The translations under genes and the position numbers were made by a program. 64,000 bases of DNA, taken from assembly GCA_904066235.2 (NCBI GenBank), contig CAJFCV020000002.1, positions 5,208,001 through 5,272,000 of the forward strand, given 5' to 3'. The notes beneath the pieces were generated by a model. That model saw only the letters and a list, made by a program, of their open reading frames with translations. It was not told where the DNA came from and ran no database searches. Source of the stretch: Bursaphelenchus xylophilus. Its lineage: Eukaryota > Nematoda > Chromadorea > Rhabditida > Aphelenchoididae. Positions 44,788 to 55,929 of this stretch are shown one piece after another (positions within the stretch are counted from its first letter, which is position 1; every line of letters starts with the position of its first letter).

Positions 44788-47700
44788 ATGGCTGAAAAGC
44801 CGAAATTTAGGGTATACCGGCCTCAGGTAAGTCGATTACTTTAAATTACAATCCCTTCAGGCCATGCTAAACACTTTAAAACGGCTGAATGGCCATAATC
44901 TTGAGAATCAAGGGCTAAACAATCTAACGGAAGCTTTCCAAAACTTCATGACACGCACCAGATTCTTCGCAATGGGAAGTCTAAGGTCAGATCTGATAAA
45001 TACTCTAACAAGCAGATAAAGGTGATGCTAACTGTACTTTTTATAGGCGGACATGGTCCCACTCAGCCGTTGAGTTCATGAAATACAGAAGATTATTGCC
45101 AATGCTGGTTGCGGATGAGAGTGATCTTGGATCTGCTTTTGACAGTAAGTTGGTTACTGTAATTTCTATTAGTTATTTAGGTTTTGACTTGAACGAAGGT
45201 AGAGGACTCTCGTCTAGGAAGGAAGATCGCCGAATTCTTGTTTCCAATATATCCCCTAAGGCCACGGTCAGTCAACTTCAGAGTTTCTTCAATAAATTTG
45301 GTCCGGTAAGTGAAGAAGTTGATATAAAATAATATAATCAAGGTGTACTCTTGTCATATGCCGAGTGAAGATCGGCGTCAGTCAATGTATGCAACGTTCA
45401 GCCGATCCAACAAAAAATATTCAACTTTAGTCATCACTTTCAAGTAAGTCATAATTTTTCCAACTTTTGTCATGATCAAACAATCCGTTCGAGAAGTTCG
45501 AGAAGCCTTAAATCCAAATGCACAGTGCAACTCCGATTTACTTTCATGCAGAATGCACGGTGCATTTTCCATTGAATTGATTTCAAACCGAGAAGGACCG
45601 GTATTAAGTTTTTTGCACGGTGCAGAAAATATGTAAAATTGATTTCTTGACTGTTTTTGGATGATTAAAGGTCCCAATGGGGCACAAGAAATTTTAGGGT
45701 TTGACGCTGATATTCACCCATGAGGAAGTATTATAATGAAATTACAGTAAATTATAAAATTTTATTGTTATAATTATGACATTTGCAGAGATGAGATCTC
45801 AGCCCTTAGGGCCAAAACAGCAGCTCCACAAGAGTTGAAGTTCTATGGGCAAATCATGACAATTAGTAATTATGTGAGTAGGAAACGAACAAGTTCTCAG
45901 CATGGAGATAGCATTGCGTCCACAAGTGGAATTGGATTTACAATTGGAAGTGGGGATAAAGGAGGAAAACTCTCGAGGTCATCTTCAGCATGCTCAATGG
46001 AATCTGCCACTACAATAAGTTCTCAGGTAAGGACTTTTTATTTTCAACATTTGCGTTGCCTTGTTTAATGTAATTTTTGATTTATTTCTAATAATTTGTT
46101 GTTGTAGCTTCTTCCATTGGACGAATTACCCCCTAAAGCAGTAGAAAGAATCTTCTGTAACCTCGGTTTACTCGATCGAATACGTTTGGAACGGACGAAT
46201 AAAACTTGGCTCGAAGCTGCGGCCAAAGCCTGGACCACAGTTGAAAGGCTCTGTTTCCATGAAGAAGAGGACCTCCAGAACTTCTTCACCAACTCCAATC
46301 CCCTCAGAAACTCTCATCTTAATGCGTTTCTCCTTCGATGTTGCTTCCATCTGAAGTGTTTGGATCTCTCCAATACCAAGAATCTTTTGGATGACAAAGC
46401 TATTGAGCAAATCGCTCAATTTTGTATAAATCTGGAGGAATTGGACATATCGGGAGTTCAATCTGGACCGAACGCCCTTAGAAGTCTTTCTGAGTCGTTG
46501 AGTAAGCTGCATTCAGTGGCTTATCGGGAGATGCATTCATCGTCAGAGAAGTGTTTTTGGTATCTCTTCAAAAGCAACGGAAGGTCAATTCGACGGATTG
46601 ATCTAAGAGGATGTAGCCATCTCAAGGGACGATGTTTCAAGTTGTTTGGTGCTGAGTTAGAAGAGGTAAGTAACAGTTATAATATTATTTAAATGGTAAT
46701 GCGACGTATATTTAATATTAGGTTATATTTATTAATTTAGGTGCTGCTGGATGGATGCAGTCGAATTGATGACTCAATAATTGATGAACTTTGCGCTCGG
46801 TCTAAGAATCTAAAGGTTTTAAGGCTTAATGGATGTTATCGATTGACGGAGCAGGCATTAAGTGTGATTTCAAGGAACCAGAACTCATTAGAACACTTCT
46901 CATTAGCTGGTCAAGGCTTTAATAATGTCACTGCGGACAGTCTCGCGTTGATCTCACGGATTAAAGCTATTAAGCATTTAGAGTAAGCCATCATTTTGTG
47001 GAGTTAAACCAAACTTTTTTAATTTGACGAAATTGTCATTCTTTTAGACTTGACTTTAACCCCGCAGTCAGCGATTTTTTGATTCAACAAATCTGCGAGA
47101 ACTTACCTGGATTGAAAAGTTTATCGCTGGGATTCTCCGGATCCGATCAGTCGATTACCTCCGAATCTCTTCAATTGATTGCAAATCTCAAAGATCTTGA
47201 GGAGGTAAGTTGTATGAAGAAATTTAAATTTATTGATCCGTTTTAGCTAGACTTTAGTGGACTTGCTGCTTTGGACAACAAGACATTTGAAAAGATTTGT
47301 TCCGGATGTAAGAAGTTGAAAGAGATTACAGTAAGATCATGCATTTATCTTGGGGATGCAGGAACTGGAAGTGTGAAGGGTCTGGAATTGTTGGAGAGTG
47401 TGGATCTGTCAGGCTGTATTTTGGTGACAACGGTTTCAATTCAAGAGATTATCAGCCATTTTACCCATGAAAAAAATGTGAGTATTTTAGGAGCAATTGC
47501 CATATTTAAATTAATTTATATTTTAGCCGAATGGTGCCGACATTCTGCTGATTGTTGGGGGAACTCTCTGTGAGAATAAACTTCGCTACAAAAACTCTCG
47601 TGTTCATGTCGACTTTGACGACAACAGTGCACTCAGTCTGAATACGGCCAGAAAGTTCATCGAGACCTTCCAATCCAATGGTAGGTCAGCTAGAGAGCCG

Positions 47701-49432
47701 AATCTTACGAGGAAGTAGTTAAAAGTTGATATATATGGTTGGCAACTTAGTTATTGAAATTTTTGACTGCTTTTCTTTTTGCCACAACCTTTAAAGGCTT
47801 GGCAGTCAACAACTATAATACCCACTATTAGTAACAACAATACAAGCCTTATCATCTGAATGTGCAGTGGCGCCACCAAGACAGAAACCAGGGAACTTAC
47901 AATTAGAAGATTTCATGAAGCCGGTTTCTAGATGTTCTGTTATACTGAAGTTTTTATACCTTAGATCGTACGCAGCCAAATGGGTGTGATATCCGACACA
48001 GAGAGTAACATAAGTACTTCACAACACTCAAGAAAGGAAAGTCTATTCGGACTGTTTGATAATTTTCTACGATCATTATTTCTATCGGGCCAAACAGGCA
48101 TCCCGGCGTAAGTGGATATTCTAGATTTCGTTTTGCTCGCAGCCCGAATCTTTTCTATCTCCCATGTAAACATATTCGGAGGAGTGATACTCTGTGCTGG
48201 CAATTTTCCCGAGAGCATAGCGCTTAAAAAATTTGCTAAAATCTTTAAAAATGCTTTCATCGGGTATAAAGGGTCTCTTCGGCCTTAACTTCAGAATACC
48301 GCGCCTAAGCTCGCTGGCTCCTGTACGGGTTTTTAACAAAGAGAATAGACATCCCTTTTCAGGGCCCTAGATTTATCAGCGGCACAAAGGTCTTGGAAAA
48401 AAATAGCAACTACTCGGTTAACTTTTTGGGAGCCACTAGGCAGGTCATGAAGATAAATTCGGTCGCGACTTTATGTCATGCTCCAAGAAGGAAGACGGTT
48501 TATGCTACTATTTGGTTCGTAGTGAATAGCTCTGTCACTACCCGAAGAGTTAACCGCGCTGCCTTCTTTAGCGTCTCGTGCAACACCTTGAAAGACAGCC
48601 TACCGCCTAATTTTAAGCGAAGTCGTAATAATTTCCATTGATCCTTTTGGGACAAAATGTTATCACAAGACTGTTGAAGGTGTCCTAACGTTGTAAACGT
48701 TGTACATTAGCATTATGTCATTCGAGTTCCAAACGCATTGCATGGCATTGCAAAATGACCACTCAAAATTGCTCTTATTCAAATTCAAGGTACTACACCA
48801 ACGCGCGATCTGCGAGTTGGATGCCTCTGGGTTTGATAGTACTCTAACCCTACTACAGGTGGGATAGTGTGATACTAGCCATACTGACTTAAGAAGGTCT
48901 GTGGAATAATGCAAAAAAAATTTCAATAACTTAGTTGCCAACCTATGAGAAGAATGTTTTATGGATCTAATCATCGTTTCCAGATGTGGACACTCAAAGT
49001 GATGGGGAGTTCTCGGATGATGGATTTGGAATGCTCTCTGCTCATCGTAAGTTCATGTTTTCACTGCTAAAATGTGGTCTTCTTTTTCGAATAATTTCAT
49101 CATGAGGATTTCATTACGTTAATACTAGTCGCGACATAAAGTCCTGACACATTTGCACAGTGCATTTTTTTTTTCTTTCGGACCCGTCGCGGCAATTCCC
49201 CGTTTTTGCACTAGCGACATGCACTTTTCGCGCGAGTTCGCCACTTTTCTCGCGCGACGGCCACGACAAAATGTGTCAGGACTTTATGGCGCGACTAGTA
49301 TAATGTTATTATCCTCTAGGATCGTTCGTGGCCGATGCCTTGACAGGAGAAGAGGAGTCTCCATTAGAGAACGACAATAGTATCATCGAATGGGCCGAGA
49401 AAGAGGCCAAGGAACTAGGATTGCTCAAATGA
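44788..49432 (+). CDS. RRM + F-box + leucine-rich-repeat protein (747 aa)
   Basis: Thirteen exons: 44788-44826, 44861-44985, 45047-45144, 45181-45305, 45343-45443, 45789-46026, 46108-46665, 46741-46982, 47048-47204, 47247-47477, 47527-47680, 48984-49046, 49320-49432; 2244 nt. Order: about 95 residues of unassigned N-terminus; an RRM (residues about 105-195) with RNP2 RRILVSNIS and FFNKFGPV, RNP1 degenerate; a Ser-rich linker; an F-box (LPLDELPPKAVERIFCNLG, then RIRLERTNKTWLEAA); about ten leucine-rich repeats of the FBXL cysteine-containing type (LKCLDLSN, IRRIDLRGCSHL, LKVLRLNGCYRL, LESVDLSGCIL); an acidic C-terminal tail. The F-box would link to SKP1/cullin-1 ubiquitin ligases, the repeats to a substrate, and the RRM to RNA. 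An acceptor-like TATTTTCTAG lies eight bases before the ATG. The start is 193 bp after PIGK. Confidence 0.88.
45519..45624. repeat. three TGCACNGTGCA palindromes in one intron
   Basis: TGCACAGTGCA at 45519-45529, TGCACGGTGCA at 45554-45564 and TGCACGGTGCA at 45614-45624 lie within about 105 bp of the intron between RRM-coding exons. Further copies of the same palindrome are at 39456-39466 and 49154-49164. A role as protein-binding sites or remnants of a repeat cannot be told apart here. Confidence 0.7.
47737..48943. mobile_element. mariner-like element in an intron (about 1.2 kb)
   Basis: The ends are inverted copies of GGTTGGCAACTNAGTTATTG and beyond, 28 bases with one mismatch, flanked by TA on the right and TATAT on the left. 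The GGTTGG terminus, TA-rich target and 1.2-kb length fit the mariner family of Tc1/mariner elements. I find no intact transposase or D,D34D signature on either strand; the inner open frames are short and broken, so it is defective or has replaced internal sequence. It fills the intron between 47681 and 48983 of the RRM/F-box/LRR gene. Confidence 0.72.
49125..49298. mobile_element. 174-bp TA-flanked MITE in an intron
   Basis: Terminal inverted repeats of about 30 bp (CTAGTCGCGACATAAAGTCC and onward; one mismatch, A versus C, in the first 30 bases) bound a GC-rich core of about 110 bp. TA dinucleotides flank both ends (49123-49124, 49299-49300), the Tc1/mariner target duplication. No coding capacity. 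It lies in the last intron of the RRM/F-box/LRR gene, only about 20 bp before the 3' splice site. Confidence 0.88.
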
Positions 49433-52400
49433 CATCCAGATGTCATTGTCCCCCACTGTGACCTACCGTGCGCCATCGCATCCGTCATTATCATGCTTTT
49501 ATTTTAGTCATCCTTCAATTATTGTGACCTTGTTTTGGTCCATTTCCCATCCCTTGCCAAATGTTTGTTCACTTTGCTGATAAAGTCCTGAATGGCAAAG
49601 TAAACCCCCTTTTCGCTCTCACGTGTGATTGTTTGCGGACGGTGCGCGATAAACGAGATGGGATGCGTTTCCTCTCCGAATCAAATAGATAAATTGAAAA
49701 GCGATATCCACGCGGAGACGGGAGCCTCAAGTTGGGGCCGAGTCCTCAAGTTGGACACTTTCTTAGCCAGTTTTTGGAGTCCCCGGAGTCGGCATTGTAG
49801 CCTCGCTAATTGAAGCCGCAAGAAGATGAGAGACGGGCACTTGGCGGCCGACGACAGCGGCAAAACGTTTTTTGAAAGTGTTGTTCAAGGACAAGTTTTA
49901 TTGAGATGACAACACTACTCCTCAATTTATTGTGGCTCCCAGGCGCCAAATTAAGACGAAATTATTTAAATCGCGTTTTTATTATTTTTTACCTGTAAAT
50001 ACCGTATTTAAAATGAAAAGAAATTGGAAATTTTACCTGAATCATTCTTACGTCATACGATGTAATGACACTAAAATTTTCGAGATGCCCGTAGTCCATT
50101 ATAATATGTCGTCCATCAATTTCTGGTCCTATTTTTTGTCCTTTTCCCAGAATCGCAGAGTCATCCCCCTTTTAGTATTTTACATATGTTTTTGATTAGC
50201 TGTCAGTATTCTCCCGACTCGTGGACAGCTGATTTAGCCGATGAGAAAGCCCGGATTTGGAAGATAAAGGGGCGGAACAGGGATTGCCGATCCGGAAAAA
50301 GTCGAGTGGAGGAAGGCCGAGGGAAAGGGCGGCCAGCGGTTTTTAAGAGCTCTTTGTCTTAAGCAAAAAAGTCCATCAAAAAATCGGCGGCACCCCTTAG
50401 CCGCATCGTTTATACCGCGAACGATGAGTGCGCGAATTTTACGAGTACTCTTATATTATACAAGACCTTGGAGGAGAGCTGCTCGTTAAGCGGAACGTTT
50501 TCGTCTATATACGAGGAGAATATGATTATTGGTTGTTAATGCGGTAACCTGAGGGAATTAGGTTTGTTGTTGATGGGTTGGGCAAGGTGAGACCACTAAG
50601 TGGCGTTACTTTTTATTTTTTTTCATTATTTTTTCCGATGACAAATTGCGTAATATCCGTTCGAAAGCAATCTTTGTATGGAGGATTTCCTTTTCCTCCA
50701 TTGTTATTTGGATCATTGTTATTTGGCGAGTATTGTAAAGAGATTACATTGCTCTTTCCACAAATATAACTTTTTCCGTCCTCCTAATTGTATGTGTTGT
50801 AAAACCCGCCTAATTGTATAGTAACTTCCTACCTCCAACCACAACTCGCACCTTTAACTTTTACAAACTTCATCGAGTGAAATACTTGTTCCGTCTCCCA
50901 TAAAACATTTATTGCCGCATTACGCAAGTTTTGATGCTCGACAAGAGTTGTGATTTATTTTTTTTTCTGGTATACGCTTCCCTGTGCTGACCAGACGGCT
51001 CATTGGTCACCAGATGCCCGATCTCTGCTAATCCGAGAACTCTCGGGTGTTTAGTGTCAGAGATGTTTTTTGGATGAGTTCAAGAGGGTCATTGCAATAT
51101 GTAATTGCTCGGATTAAGGGTTTCTTTTAGAGAATTTGGAAGGAAAAGATTTTCCTGATTCATGTTTTTTTTTATCTTCTCTAATGATTAATACGGCTTT
51201 TTTAAATTTTAATTTTTGTTAACAAATCAAAAATAAAAATTTTTTCGCTTGTATTGTACCTTCACGCCATTTGGGAGGGAACATGTTTCGGGGCCTAATT
51301 ACTTTTGTTTATGTCGAGAAATGTTCCGGATGAGTGTGTGCGAACAAAAGGCCCGGGCATCACAATAACCATGATGGACTGTTGCTCTAAATGTGTGAAG
51401 GTGTCCATTCAGAGGTCAGGTTGGATCGCCACCGTTTTGTTTACGCTCTCGAATGAGGTCAAACATTTTTTGATCCGTATAATTGCTGGCTGACCGGTTG
51501 ATGAGGTCGGGGAGGCGGGAGTCTCAGATAAAATGCAACCTGTTCGAAATTAAGGTGCGAGAGAAAAGGAGGGGATACCTCGGCAGGAATGAGAAGATCG
51601 TATTTAATAACAGTCATGCCGACCATGGCCAATTAATGTGCGCCTATTGTCCCCCCGACTAAATTAATTGCCGGTTCTGCATAGCAAATGTACCGTCCCG
51701 AATGCGCTAACTGTGATCTCCATTAATATTAAATCTCTTCATTGCTTTAATTGCACTCCACGGTGTGGATCTCATTATATTGTTTCCGACATCCTGTGAA
51801 TTTATTGCCTCAGGGGAGAGAGCGAGTGGCCTCTTGCGCAACTTATGGCCCCAAATATATTCCTCAAGAAACAATTTGTTTGGGATTATCGCCGCGCCCA
51901 AAAGGGGCCGCCCCGCTCCACGGATTATCCGGACTTCCCAGGCAAAACTATTTAAATAGTGTATTTACGGGCCAAGTGTTGAGGAACACTACTCTTTCAC
52001 ATTTGTTTTATGATATTAGGGCTTGATGTTGTCCCTCGAAAAGAGCATTATAGTCAGAGAGCGACTGGCCTCGGAGTAATGGCCTTTCAAAGATTTACAG
52101 TCATCGCTTCCAGCTGACCATGTTGTTGTACATTTCCTATTCATTCGTTATGCTTTGTATTATTTTTTGTCATTTTTTTCCATTGGCCAAATTCTCGAGG
52201 GCGGAAGTCCAGGTGGTAGGACTGAAATGACCGGAAGTCCGGGCTCTTAAGACGCGCTCCCCTTAATCCCATTAGTAGTCATAATGAGTATTGGCCCGAC
52301 TTCTGAAGGCCCCTCCAACTGACTTATCGTGGGTCCCTACCTTTTTTATGAGGGCCGAAAGTGAGCCGACCTTTCCTTCAGAATTTTTATTTTTCTATTC

Positions 52401-52947
52401 TGGTTTTGCCCTCGGGCGGTTTGAGAGTTAAGGCACAGTCAAAAAAAGGGGGGGGGGGCACTGACAAAATGCCGTTTATGTCAGGTGAATTCCGTTTCCT
52501 CCATCGGGGAAAACGGATTTTTCAGTCCTTTTCGGCCGCCTTTCCCCGGAGGGCTCAATTTTTGTTTTCTTTTGATTAAAATGAAATGTAGCCGGAGGGC
52601 ATGGACGGAAGTCAAGAGAGCCGGCCATGGGTCACTCCAAACTTGTGTTAATTAAGTATTAATAAAATTGGCCGCTCCTTTAAATTAGTCTTGTTTGGGC
52701 TCATTTCGCCGCGAGTCTACTAATACATAACTTTTACTTTTCTGATTTTCACTGCTCTTTAAAACTGATTGCGCAGCGTTACATAATTGTCAACATGATC
52801 ACTTTCGGGAATAATGACATCAATTGAACTACTTTTATGATGATTACTTTTACTTTGCCGATTACTATTTATAGTCGTACTTTAACTTCCATTTCTGCAT
52901 ATTTAATTATACATTTTAGACCTCCGCCAAAGAATGTTCCACATCTA
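49433..52947. other. long gene-poor interval
   Basis: About 3.5 kb between the RRM/F-box/LRR gene and the two-Ig membrane-protein gene. Open frames (for example 49932-50195 and 51751-52026 plus) have no domains or splice partners. A homopolymer of at least ten G lies near 52448. I see no RNA gene or bounded repeat. Confidence 0.45.
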
Positions 52948-54327
52948 ATGGCCAGACTACTTGTTTGTTTATTTGTTATCTGTAAGTTCCTGGCAAGACC
53001 TTTTTATGAGTGGGAACTCAAATAAACACTAAATTTGTATCATGCGAATATTTTTAGTCGGCGCGGCCAAAGCAAATGACCAGAGAATCAAAGAGTTGTT
53101 GGTTCCCCTCAATTCCGTGACTCCATTACTTTGCGAGCCCATCTTTAATGACGAGACAGCAAGAGCAACATGGTATAAGGATGGCAGGAAACTGGGCTCA
53201 GTCAACGGTCATTCCAATTTGATGGCCGATGAGAGACAGTTATATCTGAAGGAGAACATCCCAGAAGTCGGATTCTTGATTATACCTCATGTTCGTTTAG
53301 AGGATGAAGGAGAATATTGGTGTCAGAGAGAGGACGATGGGGAGAGAAGTGATATCAGCAAGATCAAATTGGCCTTTTTGAATAAGTTGACGGAGGACAA
53401 ACAGATCAAGGTCTGGCCGGATAAACCTGAGCCGGGAATGAGTGTAACCTTGACTTGTCCCGAGACCCAGGCTTATCCCGAGGTCACTCTTAGCTGGAAA
53501 AAGGTAAGGGATTAGGTTTAGATAGGTAAATTGTATTACAGTAAACAAAAAAAACCTATTCAACTCCAAAACATCCTTTCAGAAAGCCTAAAACTGCTTT
53601 AAAAGATTACTGATCTAAAATTATTGTTGCTTTCGTCAAGTATGTATAACACACCAATTACAATTGGAAAAATCTCTTTTGTATCGACTAAAACAATATA
53701 TTTTCAGAACAATGAAGCCGTTGAATTCTCCTCGGGGAGATACGAAGTAATTCATAATGGTTCATTAATCATCACCAAGTTTACGAACGATGATGAAGGT
53801 CTCTATGAATGTGTAATCTCCAACTTTGCCGATCATACTTCAGCCAAGGTCCACCTATCCAGTCCTGGGATCATTCCGCTGGCCAATAGTAGGTTAAAGT
53901 GCATCTCGTCGCACAAAAAAGACACATTTTGGATTTACGTATATTTAGTAGTCTAGACCCTAAAATTATTACCGAACAGAGTCTTCCCAACTTGTTTTAC
54001 GGTATTAGATTACTGACTATAACTAAATTAGTGCCATTTTCAGCGGTTTTCCATTACACTCGCTCGAATGGCTGCAGTAATTGGTCGAGAAATAACCTCT
54101 TTTGGTTCCTAGTTGGATGTCTGACCACCAGTTTCATTGTGCTGGTCTATCTTCTAGCCGGGATGCTGTGTTACAAACACTCGAATAGACGGCAAACCAC
54201 CTTTTCCCCGCTCTATTCCTTCCTCAGGGCAGATCCTTCGTTGGCTCCGGGATTCAGAAAAGTGATTGTGCCGGCTGCTGACGTCATACGGGATCCAAAT
54301 CACAATGGATTTATGCAGGAAGTATAA
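52948..54327 (+). CDS. two-immunoglobulin-domain single-pass membrane protein
   Basis: Exons: 52948-52981, 53058-53503, 53708-53888, 54044-54327; 945 nt, 314 aa. Signal peptide (MARLLVCLFVIFGAAKA), Ig domain 1 (LLCEPIF...ATWYKDGRKL...RLEDEGEYWCQRED), Ig domain 2 (VTLTCPETQAYPEVTLSWKK...NDDEGLYECVISNF), a short stalk with NWS glycosylation site, a transmembrane helix (FLVGCLTTSFIVLVYLLAGML) and a tail of about 65 residues. The cysteine-tryptophan-cysteine pattern of both Ig folds is complete. It resembles nematode zig-type two-Ig cell-surface proteins that act in neuronal maintenance or adhesion, but orthology is not established. The start is fixed by the signal peptide, which is split by the first intron. 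Confidence 0.88.
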
Positions 54328-54735
54328 GATATTGCTCTACTTTTAACTCTCAACTCACAAGAATCTCCAATCATACGGGTCTAATAACTAGAAATTGGAT
54401 AGAAAACCGAATAATCTCGAAGAAAATAAACCAAATCAAATAAAATTCGGATTGAAATGATCAAAACCTTAGTTGCAAAAGTAATGTCCAAACCGGCCGG
54501 TCGGAAAACAAAGAAATCCTCGACTATTTCAGCAGACAACATCGATAAATACAGTAAGACCTCTATTTGACCCGAGTAAAAATTTATTTGAGCTGAGAAA
54601 GCTAACAGAACCGGGGATTTGCAAAAGAAGAAGACCCGTTGTGTCACCGTATCTACTATAATGTCTGTCATCGCGGTTTGGCTGATCATCTGGACTGTCA
54701 TCGCGATCGTATTCGACATCAGCTCGGCTACCTAT
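54328..54735. other. interval between convergent genes
   Basis: 408 bp between the 3' end of the two-Ig gene (plus) and the 3' end of the GST kappa gene (minus). A 112-codon minus-strand frame (54381-54719) is open but lies downstream of the GST stop with no splice signal or domain, so I do not call it a gene. Confidence 0.45.
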
Positions 54736-55562
54736 TCAGTCTGAGGTCTCCAGAGCTTTGAAGAATAGATGATTAAACGCTTTTAATGAATAAAATCCGC
54801 GATGAGGACTGTCTAGACCTGCTTTTCTCGCGATTATGGGCCATCGATCTACTCCATGGAAAGAACTCGTCTCATCTTCGTAATCAACTATACAAAAGGG
54901 TGTTGTGTAGGCCTGCAAATAGTAATTTAGATACGAAAAGTTTTCTAATTTTGATACTTATATTACCTTACCCCTGAATTGAACGCCTCAGTTTCATTGA
55001 TCTTTAGTTGACTTAAACTCTCAAAATTTTCCGAAAGTGGAACGTTCGACGCTAAGCAAGCTTCTCTAACGACCTCATGAAAGTCTTCTTCACTTTGCAA
55101 TTCGAGATCCTGTATCCACAATCTCTTCCACAAAAGCCTTGAGGCTACCTCCAAGCATTCTGGATGTTTTATTTGAACATGTGCCAAGAAATTTTGAGCT
55201 CTAAGAGTCCCTGGAGAACTCAGTCGTTTTTCGCAATCCTAAATAACAATTTAACATTTAAATAGAAAAACTTACGGTAGGGAGAGCAGCAGGCACTCCA
55301 AACAATTCACTTAGTTGTTCTACTTCTTTGAAAATAAAATTTCTGAACGGAACAATATAATATGGATCTTTGTGGCCTGTCATGGAATATAACGCAGCCG
55401 ATCTGATTGGTTTTAGGTGGACGGACAATCCTGTGGTTCTGTGCGCAGCAAATAAGTGCTAAAAACAACAAAAAATAATGGAGATAAAGAGATACTCACC
55501 TCAAATAATATCCATGATGGAAAACTGGAAATGTCGTAGAAGAACTTAACACTTGCCGCCAT
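54736..55562 (-). CDS. glutathione S-transferase kappa
   Basis: DsbA-like mitochondrial/peroxisomal glutathione transferase, 229 aa (family about 226). Exons: 55500-55562, 55276-55458, 54972-55238, 54736-54912; 690 nt. Seen: N-terminal thioredoxin-like strand MAASVKFFYDISSFPSWILFE, LKPIRSAALY, the GVPAALPT cis-proline region, the helical insert with RLLWKRLWIQDLEL, and the C-terminal thioredoxin-like part with PFCIVDYEDETSSFHGVDR. The active-site segment usually reads SPYSW; here it is SFPSW, with serines kept but the proline shifted. It diverges from the ING-type gene across 367 bp. Comparable worm genes are called gstk. Confidence 0.92.
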
Positions 55563-55929
55563 TTTATTGTACTTTGTATAAAAAGTGTTTTCGCTAAATT
55601 TCAATGAATTCGACGCTGGGATCTTCCAAACTTCTCCTCTCAAATATTCCTCAGTCAAGTGTAATATTGCAGGGGATATATTTCGGTATTAATTATCTTG
55701 CTAACTCCTACTTATCAAAACCTTCTTTTGACAGAGATCACCTTTATACTGTTTTTCTTTTATTTCGCATTTATGCATTTTTTAGAGACAGCCGAACATT
55801 ATGCCAAACATCTTGTTTTCGTGACGGGAGAAAATCTTGGCACCTTGCCAAGCGACAAAAAAAAAGAAAAAACATTTCGTTTTCGAAAGGAAACTAACAA
55901 ATTGTTATAATAAGTATTTATAAGCTGTA
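55563..55929. promoter_or_regulatory. bidirectional promoter region
   Basis: 367 bp between the start codons of the GST kappa gene (minus) and the ING-type gene (plus). It must carry both promoters. The open frames inside it are shadows. No specific factor site is recognised. Confidence 0.5.

Noticed and set aside
54381..54719. 112-codon hydrophobic minus-strand frame after the GST kappa stop
   Set aside because: Lies downstream of a complete gene, AT-rich, no acceptor in phase and no homology recognised.
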